DNA of 64,000 bases from Galeopsis tetrahit (taxonomy: Eukaryota > Streptophyta > Magnoliopsida > Lamiales > Lamiaceae): the NCBI GenBank assembly GCA_963675135.1, contig OY776119.1, positions 80,159,727-80,223,726 on the forward strand, written 5' to 3'. The translations under genes were made by a program, and so were the position numbers. The notes below the pieces were generated by a model. That model was not told the DNA's origin, made no database searches, and saw nothing but the letters and a program-made list of their open reading frames with translations. Below, piece after piece: positions 35,705 to 47,542 of this stretch (position 1 is its first letter; every line of letters starts with the position of its first letter).

Positions 35705-36496
35705 TGTAGATGTTGTTAACTCTTAAATACTTTAACATTATCAAAAACATCTTAATTTGACATTCCTTGATTTATTCTAAGTCCTTTCTGAAATGTTACA
35801 TTAAAATATTGGACTAAATGCTCTCATATTCAGGTACGATTCTAGAAGCTTCTACAAGAGTCTGGAACCTGGAAGATTCCAGAATGTTGGAGAACGTGCT
35901 AGAAGAGTCTGGAGTAGTTTAGAACGACCTGGAAGATGGAAGAAGGATCTAGAGAGATCATGGAAGTGGAGTTCCTAAAAAATAGGATCTCATATGGAAG
36001 GATCTAGAACTCGGTCATTTCTCTATAAATACCGCTGAAGTCTTTCATTCCAAAGTATGCACTATTCGAGTAATACCTATCTTGAGCGTTTATCCCTGTT
36101 AGGAGTTAGGGTCAGTAGTTGTATATTTTAATATACACCAAGGGATATCACACCTTCCCGTGTATTTAGTTCTAGTCTTGTATCGATTGAGAGTGAATCA
36201 TAGATCAGATTAGTTCTTTAGACAGTGATCAAACACTTAAGTCTCTTTTCAGGCACATGCCTCGATTGTAGTTTCGGTTTGTGGAATGTTGAAGTAATTG
36301 CTGAGACATTTCACACGACATTTTTAGTAAACTTACAAGTTAAGTTGTTTACGCCGTAAGGCATATCATAGGTTTTGTTATTAATAAAATCTATGTTAAA
36401 ATTATTCCATTATGTTCTTATTGTGTTTTAGTGTTTTAGACTTCCGCTGTGTATTGTGTCTACTTATTTATATTATGTTAGAGTTAATGCTACACT

Positions 36497-37565
36497 CAGT
36501 GTTTTCATAACCGAACCGGAGACCAAACCGGATTAGGCATCAGTTCACAGTCCAACCGGTTGGATCGGCGGTTCAACGGATAAAATAATCTTATATGTAA
36601 TTTTTTTTAATATTCTTTGTTATATTAAAAAAATATATGCATTTATAAAAATTATATTAAAATAATAAATATTAAATTAAAATATTTTTAGCAAAAAGAG
36701 TGAACAATTTTTTTTAGACCTTTATAATTATTATTTTTTATTTAGAATATTGTTGAAATAATATTTTTTTATTTTTTGAAATAATGGAATTCATTATTTA
36801 TAATTTTAATTCAAATGTAAAGAAGTTATAACATGTTAGAAAAAAGAATGACAAACAAACATACATTTTTGTCCCACATCAATAAATAGTAGAAAAATAT
36901 GGGAAGAAAACAATATAAAAGCAATGTTAGTAAGAAAAATAAATATATGAGATTTATATCCCACATCTAATAAAAAGTAAAAGAAATATGAGAGCAAACA
37001 AATATATAAAATTTTCATCCCACATCGAATTGAAAGGAAAACATTATAAATATAAACTTTATTATGTCCCACATTGAAAGAGTAGAAGAAGTATGAGAAA
37101 AAAAAATATTATAAAAGAAGTAGTGTTAGTTATACAAACAAACATAAAATTTTATATCCCACATCGAATAAGGATAGAAAAAAATGAGAGGAAAACATTA
37201 TATATATGGACTTCATTATGTCCCACATCGAAAGAGTAGAAGAAGTATGGGAAAAAAATATTATAAAAGTAGTAGTGTTATACAAATAAACATAAAATTT
37301 TATATCCCACATCGAATAAGGGTGAAAAAATGAGAGGAAAACATTACAAATTGAGCCGAATGTGCACCTAATGTCATACTCCGAAAAAAGTTTAAAATAA
37401 AATAAAAAAATTAAGTGAATCGATAAGACCGGTTTTTGATCGGTTTACCAGTTTTGGCCGGTCAGACCGGTTTTTGACCGGTTTTGACCGGTCGAACCCC
37501 AAAAATGATTTTTAGGTGTTTTCCGGATTTGAACCAGCCGGTCCGGTCCGGTTCTGAAATCACTG
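36497..37565. mobile_element. Non-autonomous hAT element
   Basis: The 8-bp target duplication GCTACACT is at 36489-36496 and 37566-37573. Inverted ends are CAGTGTTTTCATAACCGAAC and CAGTGATTTCAGAACCGGAC. 8-bp duplications with CAGTG-type ends mark the hAT superfamily. There is no transposase. The left end is rich in ACCGG/CCGGTT, the right end in GACCGGTTTTTGACCGG repeats, and the middle carries repeated snRNA-type USE motifs. Confidence 0.92.
36871..37314 (+). promoter_or_regulatory. Array of seven snRNA-type USE motifs with TATA-like boxes
   Basis: The plant snRNA upstream sequence element RTCCCACATCG occurs exactly at 37017, 37156, 37220 and 37304, and with one mismatch at 36871, 36958 and 37066, all on the plus strand. 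TATA-like strings (TATAAAAG, TATAAATA, TATATATG) follow several copies by roughly 15-35 bp. The array consists of tandem units with a shared GAGAGGAAAACATTA or AGAGTAGAAGAAGTATG spacer. No snRNA coding sequence follows. Function is inferred from motif only. Confidence 0.7.
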
Positions 37566-37732
37566 GCTACACTATTTGTCTCAACATTCAGTGTAACATT
37601 GTTCTGTTTTTCACTTAAACACTAGATACCCCACGCACACTAGATACCCCACGCACACTTTCACTTAAACACTAAACACCTGACGACACTAGGTTTAGAT
37701 CCTAGCTTAAAGTGTGTTTTAGTTTATGTTAG

Positions 37733-38154
37733 CAATTGATTTACATCACATATCCACTGCACTTAGGCCACCAATTTTTGATGGTTCGAATTATGCTTAT
37801 TGGAAGTCTAAGATGCGAATGTACAGGTTGGGATGCACCAAAGAATCCAGCAGATGCCTATGGTGAAATTCAACTCAAGAAAGAAGTTGATTGGACGGCT
37901 GATGAGATAACAACAGTAGGATACAATTCTAATGCCTTAAATGCTATTTTTACCTCTGTTGATACCTTTATGTTTAAAATTATATCTAACTGTTCTACTT
38001 CTAAAGATGCATGAGACAGGTTGCAAGAGCATTGTGAAGGTTCAGATAGTGTTCGAAAGACAAAGCTTCGAATGCTGGGGACAAAGTTTGAGAATCTCCG
38101 AATGAAGGAAGATGAAACAATTTCATCCTATAACGAAAGGTTAAGTGAGATTAT
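37733..38154 (+). pseudogene. Gag N-terminal part of the outer SIRE-like element
   Basis: Copia UBN2-type gag: PPIFDGSNYAYWKSKMRMY in one frame, then WTADE and LGTKFENLRMKEDETISSYN after a frameshift or small deletion near 37826. A TGA lies at about 38011. No ATG is preserved. It stops at the solo LTR and resumes at 52727. Confidence 0.85.
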
Positions 38155-38388
38155 TGATTGAGTGTGAGATTGCTCGTATTTGTGCTCATTATTGCTATAT
38201 TATTGTAGCATTTTGATGTGATTTTGGTCGTAATTGATAGAAATGGTGCTACTAACCTTGTTGTCAAGAAATGTGTTCAAAGTGTAGGAAACAAGGTGAA
38301 ATAGTCCATTTTTTAGGGAAAACGAGCATGGGCGCATGAGAATTGAAGTTCGGTTGAAGGACGAGCAAGGAAAGCCAAGAAAAATAGA

Positions 38389-38600
38389 AGAAAAAGTCCA
38401 AGGAGCAGAAACCACACGGACGGTCGAGTGAGACCACACTGGCGGCCGAGTGAAGTCGAGTTACAGAAACATTCAAGGATTTTCAGCTCACACTGGCGGC
38501 CGAGTGGAGTTGAGTTCACACTGGCGGCCGAGTGGAGTTGAGTTCACACTGGCGGCCGAGTGAGCCCACACTGGCACCCGTTTGGGATCTGGAACCCAGT
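38389..38600. repeat. 28-bp tandem repeats in the solo LTR
   Basis: Units CACACTGGCGGCCGAGTGGA plus GTTGAGTT in direct repeat, two exact and about four decayed, GC-rich against an AT-rich background. Confidence 0.85.
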
Positions 38601-39674
38601 TTTCTACTGTAATCCATTTTCACTCGGGCGGTCGAGTGAACCCACTCGGTTGACCGTTTGAACTTACATTTTTTGGGGAATTTCGCGAATTTTGAAGAAC
38701 TTCAAGGACCCAAATGTTAATTTCGTCTCACACACTCTTGGAAGCTTTAAATAGCTTCAAACTCAGTTTGGAAAACATCTTTGGCCTCATTTATTGCAAA
38801 ACTCAAACCCTAGTTCATCTCTTAGCATAGTTTAGTATTTATTGCACATTTAATTCATAGATTAGCTTCCAAGTTAAGTATTTAGCTTGGGTTTTTGAAG
38901 ATTAAGGTGAAACTCTTTTGTAATAGCTTGGGTATTAGAAGAAACATCAAGGTGACTTCAAACCATACTCTCTTTTGCTATTTAATCACAAGTTTCATGT
39001 TTATTTCATTCTTTTGTGTTGTTTTGTCCATGGGTGTTTCTCAAAACACCATGGGTTAAGTTCATTTATGCTTTGGGTGTTCTAAAACCATGTGAATATT
39101 AAGTTTGGAATTGTTTGGGCTTTGTTATTGTTGATATTAGGTTGATTGCTTCTTTTATTGGGAATTATTGGTACTTTGTGTGCTAACTTCTATTAATCCA
39201 TATTTAGATGCATGTTTAGTGTAGACGAGTGTTACATGGACATGTTTATATTTATGGTGTGAGTTTTTGGTATGCAAATGTGTTAGTTATACTTTTAATT
39301 CGTCGAGAGAGAGTTAATCGTATTAGAACCCCATTAAAGGACATTAATTACTTGAATGGTTGTTTGAGTGGTTGGTGAGGATTAGGAAGAAAACCTTATT
39401 ACCGGGTTTGGGAACACCTTAGATTTAAGGTTATATTACCCGAAGGGAAATGGTTGTCATCCTAGCATTTAGGTGCTCTTAGCAAAACTTCATTGAAGCA
39501 TTAACAAAGTAAAAACAATTCCTTTTTAATTTCACTAGGTAGAGAACACCTGAAGCATTCTCTCACCCTTGCACTTCTTCGAATTATATTTGTAGTTGTT
39601 CTTTGTTTTATTTGTCAATTTCTTGCTTTGATAGTAATTTTCCTTCACAAGTAGTGGTAATTTCTCTTATTTGT

Positions 39675-40635
39675 TGTTGGGATATGAATCCTGAAACAAG
39701 TCCTAATTAATGATGAAAAGATAAAGATGAAGTTTTGATAAGCCAAAGTAGACTTGAATATTTTCTAAGTATTGACTGACCTAGTCTAGTTAAGAGAAGT
39801 CATCTTGAACAGATCAGTAGAGTTCACAAGACAAGTACTAGTTCACAAGACAAGTACTAGTTCACAAGACAAGTACTAGTTTAAAAGTCAAGTATTGTTT
39901 TGAAAGGAAAGAATAATGATTTAATAAATAAGTACTTATAGTATGTATATACTTTGTATAATAGTTAGGTATTATACTGAGCTATTCAAGTTGTATAGAA
40001 GCTCATATTTCATTCTTATTCTCTGTATAATTCTTAAGGTGACTAAGCTAATCTACAAAGCTTAAAGTAATGTAATAGTTTTGTTAGGTTTAGATGATAG
40101 GACTAGATTATTTCTATGATGAAGTCTACTGTTAAAAATCTGCGCAAGACAAGACAAGTTGGAGACAAGACAGGTGCGCGACAAGCAAAGACAAGAAGAC
40201 ATAAGTTAGTTACAGAAACGCGTATTAAAGATAAGGATTGAAGAGTTAGTTAAGGAATAAATAATTAACTGAAGAAACGCATGAAAGGATAAAGGAAGAA
40301 GTTAGTTTTCAAGAAAAGTTAGTTACATAACAGAAAGTTCTTGAAGTTGAAGCTTATAAATACCCCATGGTATTCTACATTTGAAGACTACTGTTACAAA
40401 GAGAATTGAAGCATTCAAAGAGATATCAAAAGAAAATACACTCTCAGAGTTGAAGTTCAGAAAGATCAAGCCAGAAGACAAGTGAAGAAATCGAAGGAGG
40501 CTGCTACTGGACTTAGAGAAGTTTTACTTTTACATTTTTGTTTCAAGTCGCTAGTTACTTGTATTTAGCTAGTTGTTAGATCGAAGAAGCACTTGGAAGT
40601 GTTATCGATATTATTTACTCAACTTGGGACCAACA
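39675..40635 (+). repeat. 5' LTR of the inner SIRE element
   Basis: 961 bp. Lacks about 290 bp present near the end of the 3' LTR (52112-52390), between GTGTT.TCGAT and ATTATTTACTC. Contains three 19-bp tandem units GTTCACAAGACAAGTACTA at 39826-39885. Confidence 0.95.
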
Positions 40636-40637
40636 AG

Positions 40638-40649
40638 TGGTATCAGAGC
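40638..40649 (+). other. Primer-binding site, initiator-tRNA-Met type
   Basis: TGGTATCAGAGC, two bases after the LTR; full 12-base match to the usual plant site. Confidence 0.93.
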
Positions 40650-40796
40650 AGTAGTTTTCGAACTGCTGTTTCTTGATAACATTTAAGACTTAGGGTGAAG
40701 TCTTGGTTCGTATTTGTTCTGATTCATTCTACACTTTCTTGATATATTTGTATCTTGAATTCTTGCTATTACCCTATCTGATCAAACTAATCAAAC

Positions 40797-42956
40797 ATGT
40801 CTCTTGAGATAAGTGCTAACAAACTTCCCAAGTTCTCTGTTCAGGACTACGATTACTGGAAGTTGAGGATGGAAGCCATTTTCAGCTCAACTCATGATTT
40901 GATGGTATATGTGATCAAAGAAGGACCAGTCGTTACCATGATAAAAAATACTGCTACACTGGACCCAACTAAAGAAGTTGGAGAGCTGATTGTTAAACCA
41001 AGGTCAGAATTGACTTCTGAAGAAATGCGTCAAAATAATTTGGATAGTCTTGCTAAGAATTATATTTTACACACCTTGCCAAACGAGTATCTTGGTAAAG
41101 TGTTAAAATGTAAGACTGCCAAGCAAATGTGGGACAAACTAGCTGTTCTTTGTGAAGGCACTACGCTGATCAAAGAAAGCAAACTGTCCACAGCTGTCCA
41201 AAGGTTTGAAACATTTAAGATGAAACCAGGTGAATCCATTGATGAATTGGATACTCGATTTACTAAAATCATGAATGACCTTGAAGTACTAGGAAAGATT
41301 TATACTGAAAGAGAGATTAACCTAAGAATCTTGAAGGCTTTGGATGAAAGATGGAAAATGGTCAAGATGATCATTAAAACTACACAAGATATTGATTCAT
41401 GGCCCTCAGAAACCATATTCCAGACTCTTAAGGCGCATGAGTTCGAATTAGATGAGGAAGAACCAATTGCCAGTAGTGATAGGGAGAAAGTCGTGTCGAA
41501 GAATGTTTCCTTTAAGTCTACTACGTCTAAGAGCTCTAGAGTAGACAGGTCCAAGCCTGCTAGCATAAGAGACGAGTTAAACAAATCTGATCTAAGTCTG
41601 AAAGATCAGATGAACCTTATGGTTAGGAAGTTCAACCGACTAAACAAGCGCTATGGTAGATATAAGAAGTTCTATAAAGACTATAGAGGTTCTACTACTA
41701 AGAACTCGTCTGAGACCAGACGTGACCGAAACTCGTCCGAAAGGAGAGACGAAGTCTCGAAAAGTAACAAGAGATAGAGAGTCCGATGATAGGAAGATTC
41801 ATCGTTCTAATAGATGTGATAAGCATAGGGATAAATCCCCTATTAAAATGTCTACTAACGATCCTGTATGCTATAACTGTGAGAAACTAGGTCACTACAT
41901 TTACGAATGTCCAGACCTGAGCACTGATGATCGTGAAGAACGCAAGGCAAGAAGGGAAAGAAGATACAACAGGGGTAAGAAGGCAATGATGGCTAATAAT
42001 GACTCTGAAACGGACTCAGACGAGTTACCATCGTCTTCGTCTAGCTACCCGTCTGATCATGATGAAGCATTCATAGTAGATGATGGACTCTGCTGCATGG
42101 CTAAAATTGAGCAAGATGTATCATCTGCAACCTCATTTCAATCATGTGATGAATCAGACTCTAATGAAAGTGATACAACCGATAGTGGTGTAGGGAGTAA
42201 TCTTCATCACTCTACTGGTGTGACTGAAGAAGACCTCCTACTCGCTAATAAGGCATTTATGGAAGTCAGTGATGAAAACATCATTTTAAAACAAGAAATC
42301 ATTGATCTTAAGGAAGCTCAGTCTAAAGTAGATCCTAATATAACAGTCCTAAATGAACGCTTGCAAGAAGAGTTGAGACAACTCAAAGACAAGTGTGCAT
42401 TGACAGACAAGTTGTATCAAGACCTACTTAAGACACATGCTACTGAGAAACATGAATTCAATGTTTTAAAAAGCAAGTGCAAAAGCTTGAAGAACGTAAT
42501 AAGTTCTTAGAAACTGAGGTTGTCACTCTAGACCTTAAACTTACTGACCTGGTTAACTCCTCTAAGGCTAACCTTGAATTGTCAGATAGGTATAGGGCTC
42601 CTGCTGACAAGACAGGCATAGGTGCTGAGTCACCTAACTCGTCTACTCGAGTCCCTCAGAACCCTACTATTTTCATCTCAAGCTCTTTGACTAATGATAA
42701 AGGAAAATGACCAATGATATACGATATTGGAACTCCATCTGAAGGCACTGTACCCAAACAGACTCAAGTTAACATTCCAATTACCAAGGGAGGTAAAAAG
42801 AATGTTAACAACAAGGCTGTTCCGTTTAAGACAAGTCAACAAAGGACTAGAAATCGTGGACGACCTAATCAGGTCAGATACGAGGTAGGTATCCTGAGGA
42901 GACAAGTACTAGACAAGTACAAACTAGATGGAAAGAGCCATGACCTCCTTTCATAA
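40797..42956 (+). pseudogene. SIRE gag (inner element)
   Basis: The ATG at 40797 opens a 326-codon capsid frame (YDYWKLRMEAIF, KTAKQMWDKLAVLCEGT, LKALDERWKMV). The frame then shifts near 41700-41770; the second frame (to 42510) holds a perfect zinc knuckle CYNCEKLGHYIYEC at about 41869-41910 and an acidic Ser-rich stretch. It shifts back near 42480 and stops at 42710. SIRE gag is usually longer than other copia gags and has a coiled-coil after the zinc knuckle, as here (residues encoded at 42240-42540). A second knuckle near 43230 is degraded (FCNKYGRK). Confidence 0.88.
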
Positions 42957-42991
42957 GGCAGTCTCAACTCTACTCGTCTAGGCCTAGGAAT

Positions 42992-45900
42992 GTGGCTCCA
43001 AAATATCGTATTCAACCCGTCTTATATCCTCCGCCTGAATCGTATGATATCGAAGGAGAAGAAAGACCTAAACATGTCTATATACCGTATGGCCCCAATG
43101 CATACAAGCCCTACTCTGACTATCACAGGCCGGTGCCTACTCAAGTAGAGGTTAAGTCAAAAGGCTACCTCAGACGAGTAGACCCAAGAACTGCTGATAG
43201 GACAGACAAGGACAACAGGGTCTTATTTTGCAACAAATATGGTCGAAAGCTTAGAAGATCAAACTTGTTCAGGACTCCAATGTATATTTGGATTCCATTG
43301 AACTCGACTAACCCCCCAGGACCCCAATAGATAAGGAGGGTACCTAAATTATGGAATATCATCTAATGCAGGGTCGACTCGATCTATACAAGAAAGGTGG
43401 CTTAGTAGGAGAAACCTGGTACATAGACAGTGGTTGCTCGCACCACATGACTGGTACCAAGGCACTTCTATCAAGCTACTATGAGCAAGAAGGACCAAAG
43501 GTTATATTCGGTGATAGCTCTACAGCCATCACAAAAGGCTTTGGTTATATCCGAAATGACGACGTAGAGATACAAGATGTATCATACGTAGAAGGTTTGA
43601 AATATAATCTATTATCTGTTTCACAATTTTGTGATCGAGGTTACAAAGTGCAGTTCAAAAGTCAAAAGTGCGAAATCATAGACAGGAGGACTCATACCAT
43701 ACTACTTGTCGGCATAAGACAAGGCAGTGTGTACATTGTGAATTGGAATAGTTGTCCGCGGCACACTTGTCTTCTTACTAAGACACCCAAAGAGATCAGC
43801 TGGCTTTGGCATAGACGCCTTTGTCACATGAACTTTAAGGTGATTAATAAGATCGCAAGAGATTACCTTGTTGAAGGTATACCCAATGAAATCTATTTCA
43901 AATCACATGTATGCGACGCCTGTCAGAAAGGTAAACAGGTAAAGGGTTCCTTTAAATCTATTCCAACCCTCTCAACAAGTAGAGTTCTTGAACTTCTACA
44001 TATGGACTTACATGGCCCAATTACTCCTCCAACTTTGAACGGTAGAAGGTACACACTTGTTGTGGTAGACGACTATTCTAAGTTCACTTGGGTAGTCTTC
44101 TTACACAAAAAGAGTGATACACAAACACTCCTACCTGATCTGTTGAAGAAGATACAAGTTGAGAAGAATCAGTCCATTGTCAAGATCCGTAGTGACAAGG
44201 GTACTGAATTCATTAACTGCTATATTAAAGAATTTTGTTCTAAGCGTGGCATCCAGCATCTTACTAGTGCAGCAAGGACACCACAACAAAATGGAGTAGC
44301 AGAACGAAGGAACAGAACCCTTAAGGAGGCCTGCAGGACCATGCTGATAGAGTATAACACTCCTCAGAAGTTTTGGGCAGAAGCAATCAATACTGCATGC
44401 CATTCCCAAAACAGAAGTGCTATCAATAAAGCATTAGGTAAGACGCCCTATGAGGTATGGAAAGGTCGAAAACCCAGAGTTTCATATTTTCATATTTTTG
44501 GCTGTAAGTGTTTTATCCATAACAATGGGAAAAGCAAGTTGAATGCATTCGATGCTAAAGCAGACGAGGGGATATTCTTAGGATACTCCTCGACTAGCAA
44601 AGCATTCAGAGTATTCAACTACTCTACCTTATGTGTGGAAGAAACACCACATGTAGTTTTCGATGAATCACTACAGGACTCGTCTGTCGACCAGATCAGT
44701 AAGAAGGTAACTGATCTATCGATCTAAACTGACCAAGAATCAGAAGTTTATGAATCTGTGCAAGCCTATAACCCGTTCATGAAAGCTCTCGAGTCTGATG
44801 AAAAGGAAAATGTAAGTGCTCAAGGTAAATCTGCTAGACCAGTTGACATGCCTGAGCTAGTGGACTCGTCTACTCCTATTAAATGTTCTGATGTAAATGA
44901 TATTGAAATGCATGATGCTATAGTTGATGTAGATGATGATAATATGCATACTAAGACTAGAAAAACATGGAAATCTGCTCATGATACTGAAAATATCATT
45001 GGTGACTCTACTGTTGGTGTGAAGACTAGACGACAACTCTTTGAGTCGCAAGAACAACCTAGTCCATCTTTGTTTTGCTGGTGTTGTTTCCTCTCATCTA
45101 TCGAGCCTAAAACCATCAAAGAGGCATTGGCTGATAGTAATTGGATCATTGCTATGCAAGACGAGTTGAACCAGTTTGTTCGAAATGACGTCTGGGAACT
45201 TGTCGATAGGCCTAAACATCATAATGTAGTTGGCACTCGATGGATTTTCAAAAACAAGAAAGATGAGAATGATGTAGTTGTTCGAAATAAGGCTAGACTA
45301 GTAGCCCAAGGCTATTCACAAGTTGAAGGCATAGATTATGATGAAACATATGCTCCTGTTGCTAGACTAGAAGCCATTCGATTGTTCCTTGCATATGCTG
45401 CTTACATGAAATTTACCGTATATCAAATGGATGTTAAAAGTGCATTTCTTAACGGTATTCTTGCGGAAGAAGTGTATGTTGAACAACCCCCAGGTTTCGA
45501 AGTCAAAGGTGACCAAGTGTACAAATTAAAGAAAGCCTTATACGGACTAAAGCAAGCTCCCAGAGCATGGTACGATACTCTTTCTCAATTTCTATTAGAA
45601 AATGGTTTTACTAAAGGCAAGGTCGATAGAACCTTGTTCAGAAGACAAGAAGGGAAAGACATTTTACTCGTCCAAATTTACGTAGATGACATCATCTTTG
45701 GTTCACCTAACAAAAAGCTGAGTGAAAGTTTCTCAACACTCATGCAAAGTAAATTTGAGATGTCTATGATGGGTGAAATGAATTATTTTCTTGGTCTTCA
45801 AGTAAAACAGACCCCAGAAGGGATTTTCATAAATCAAGCAAAGTATACTCGTAGCCTACTAGACAAGTATGGTATTAAGACGTGTAAATCGTCCGGAGTT

Positions 45901-46635
45901 CCTATACAACCTACCTACAGGATGGATCCAGACGAAAATGGTAAGTGTGCTGATCAAACTCATTACCGTGGTCTTATTGGTTCATTATTGTACTTGACTG
46001 CTAGTAGACCAGACATTGCATTTTCTGTTGGCGTATGTGCTCGATTTCAAGCTAATCCAAAAGAGAGTCATATGGAAACCGCTAAAAGGATTCTGAAATA
46101 TTTGAAAGGAACCATCAATCGTGGTATATGGTATCCTTCAAATGATGATTTATCTCTAAGTGGCTACTCTGATTCTGATTTTGGTGGTTGTAGAATAGAT
46201 AGGAAATCTACATCTGGTTCTTGTCAATTCTTAGGCACAAAACTCATTTCATGATTTTCGAAAAAGCAGACAAGTGTTGCTACCTCTACTACTGAAGCCG
46301 AGTACATGGCTGCTGGTAGTTGTTGTAGTCAATTATTATGGCTTATTCAACAACTTAGAGATTATAATATATGTGAATAAAATGTTCCCATATTCTGTGA
46401 CAGTAACAGTGCTATTGCCATTACACAAAATCCTGTTTTACACACACGATGTAAGCATGTTGATGTGAAACATCATTTCATACGTGATCATGTAGAAAAG
46501 AAGGATATTCGCATGGAAAAGATTCACACTGATTTTCAAAGAGCTGATATTTTTACAAAACCATTACATGAGGCTAGATTTCGTGAATTATGCATTAGTC
46601 TAGGACTAATTGATCTAGACCCTACTAGTATGTAG
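42992..46635 (+). pseudogene. SIRE pol (inner element): protease, integrase, RT, RNase H
   Basis: A linker (42992-43330) is followed by one main frame from 43351. Protease WYIDSGCSHHMTG; integrase zinc region LWHRRLCHMNF to CDACQKG; core with DLHGPITP, SDKGTEF and TPQQNGVAERRNR; stop TAA at 44725; then RT (WIIAMQDELNQF, MDVKSAFLNG, YGLKQAPRAW, YVDDIIFGS); TGA at 46252 where Trp is expected; RNase H (STTEAEYMAAG, KHVDVKHHFIRDHV) with a TAA at 46378; final stop 46635. These are point lesions in an otherwise complete enzyme set for reverse transcription and integration. The product is cytoplasmic and nuclear as part of a virus-like particle. Confidence 0.93.
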
Positions 46636-47542
46636 CAATGTACTAACAAGACAGGTACATCTCTAAGAAGAAAGGAGTAATAGACAAGTTAACACAAAAG
46701 GCAGAGCACTCATCTATTCGCTTAACAGACAGGTAAACAAGGTCAGACAAGATGACCTAACAACCCGATGAGGAAGCTGGTAAAGCTGAGGGTAATACTA
46801 AGGGAATAAACATTTAAGGGGGAATCTATGATTTCTTAAATATCCTTATGTTGACTCTTAAGTTTGTTAAAAGTCATCTTGTTCGAAACCTTGACTACTA
46901 TACTAGACTGATATTCAAATTAAGTATATTACTCTACTATATGTATCTTATCTTATGTGTCGCACAAGATAAGACAGGTACGAAAAGACGTTCGACATTC
47001 AGAATAGACAAGCACAGTCGAAGGGGGAACTCGTCTGGTGCGCATTAGTCTACTCGTCTGTTCTGGATAGACTCGAACAGACAAGATAAGTGTTCTTATG
47101 ATTCAAATACTCTAAGTGTTTAATCAATTCGAATTAAGGGTATTATAGTAATTCGATAATGTGAAAATTGGAAAAACCCTAGAATTGGATTTATACACTC
47201 CCAATTTAATGAGGTGTATACACCCAGTTCGCGCCAAATTCTACCATCCTAGGTCAGATGAGTACACTCCTCTGCCTTAACCAATAGGAAAGGCGGATTC
47301 CAAAATTTTACAATATCAAATCACGTAATATTCTCGATTCCGTAAATTGAATTTCAAAGGACTTTCATATATGTCCATTGGATCAAATCTTTCGATCTCA
47401 ACCATTAATTCAAGACTCAAGGTTTAACAAAACCCAAACTGTTCTTTCTTCAACCTCTCACATTTTCATAACCTCTCGATTTTCATAACTTCTCAAGCAT
47501 TCAACACTCTCAAATCTTCTCTATTTTCATAACTCCTTCATT

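Larger units (their letters stand above)
35705..37663 (+). repeat. 5' LTR of the outer SIRE-like element, interrupted by a hAT element
   Basis: Begins TGTAGATGTTGTTAAC. A CTCTATAAATACC TATA box is at about 36021. The end carries a duplicated CTAGATACCCCACGCACA. No clear initiator-tRNA site follows. Confidence 0.88.

Noticed and set aside
38389..38600. CRISPR-like repeat array
   Set aside because: Units are directly adjacent with no unique spacers, lie in a plant LTR, and no cas genes exist.
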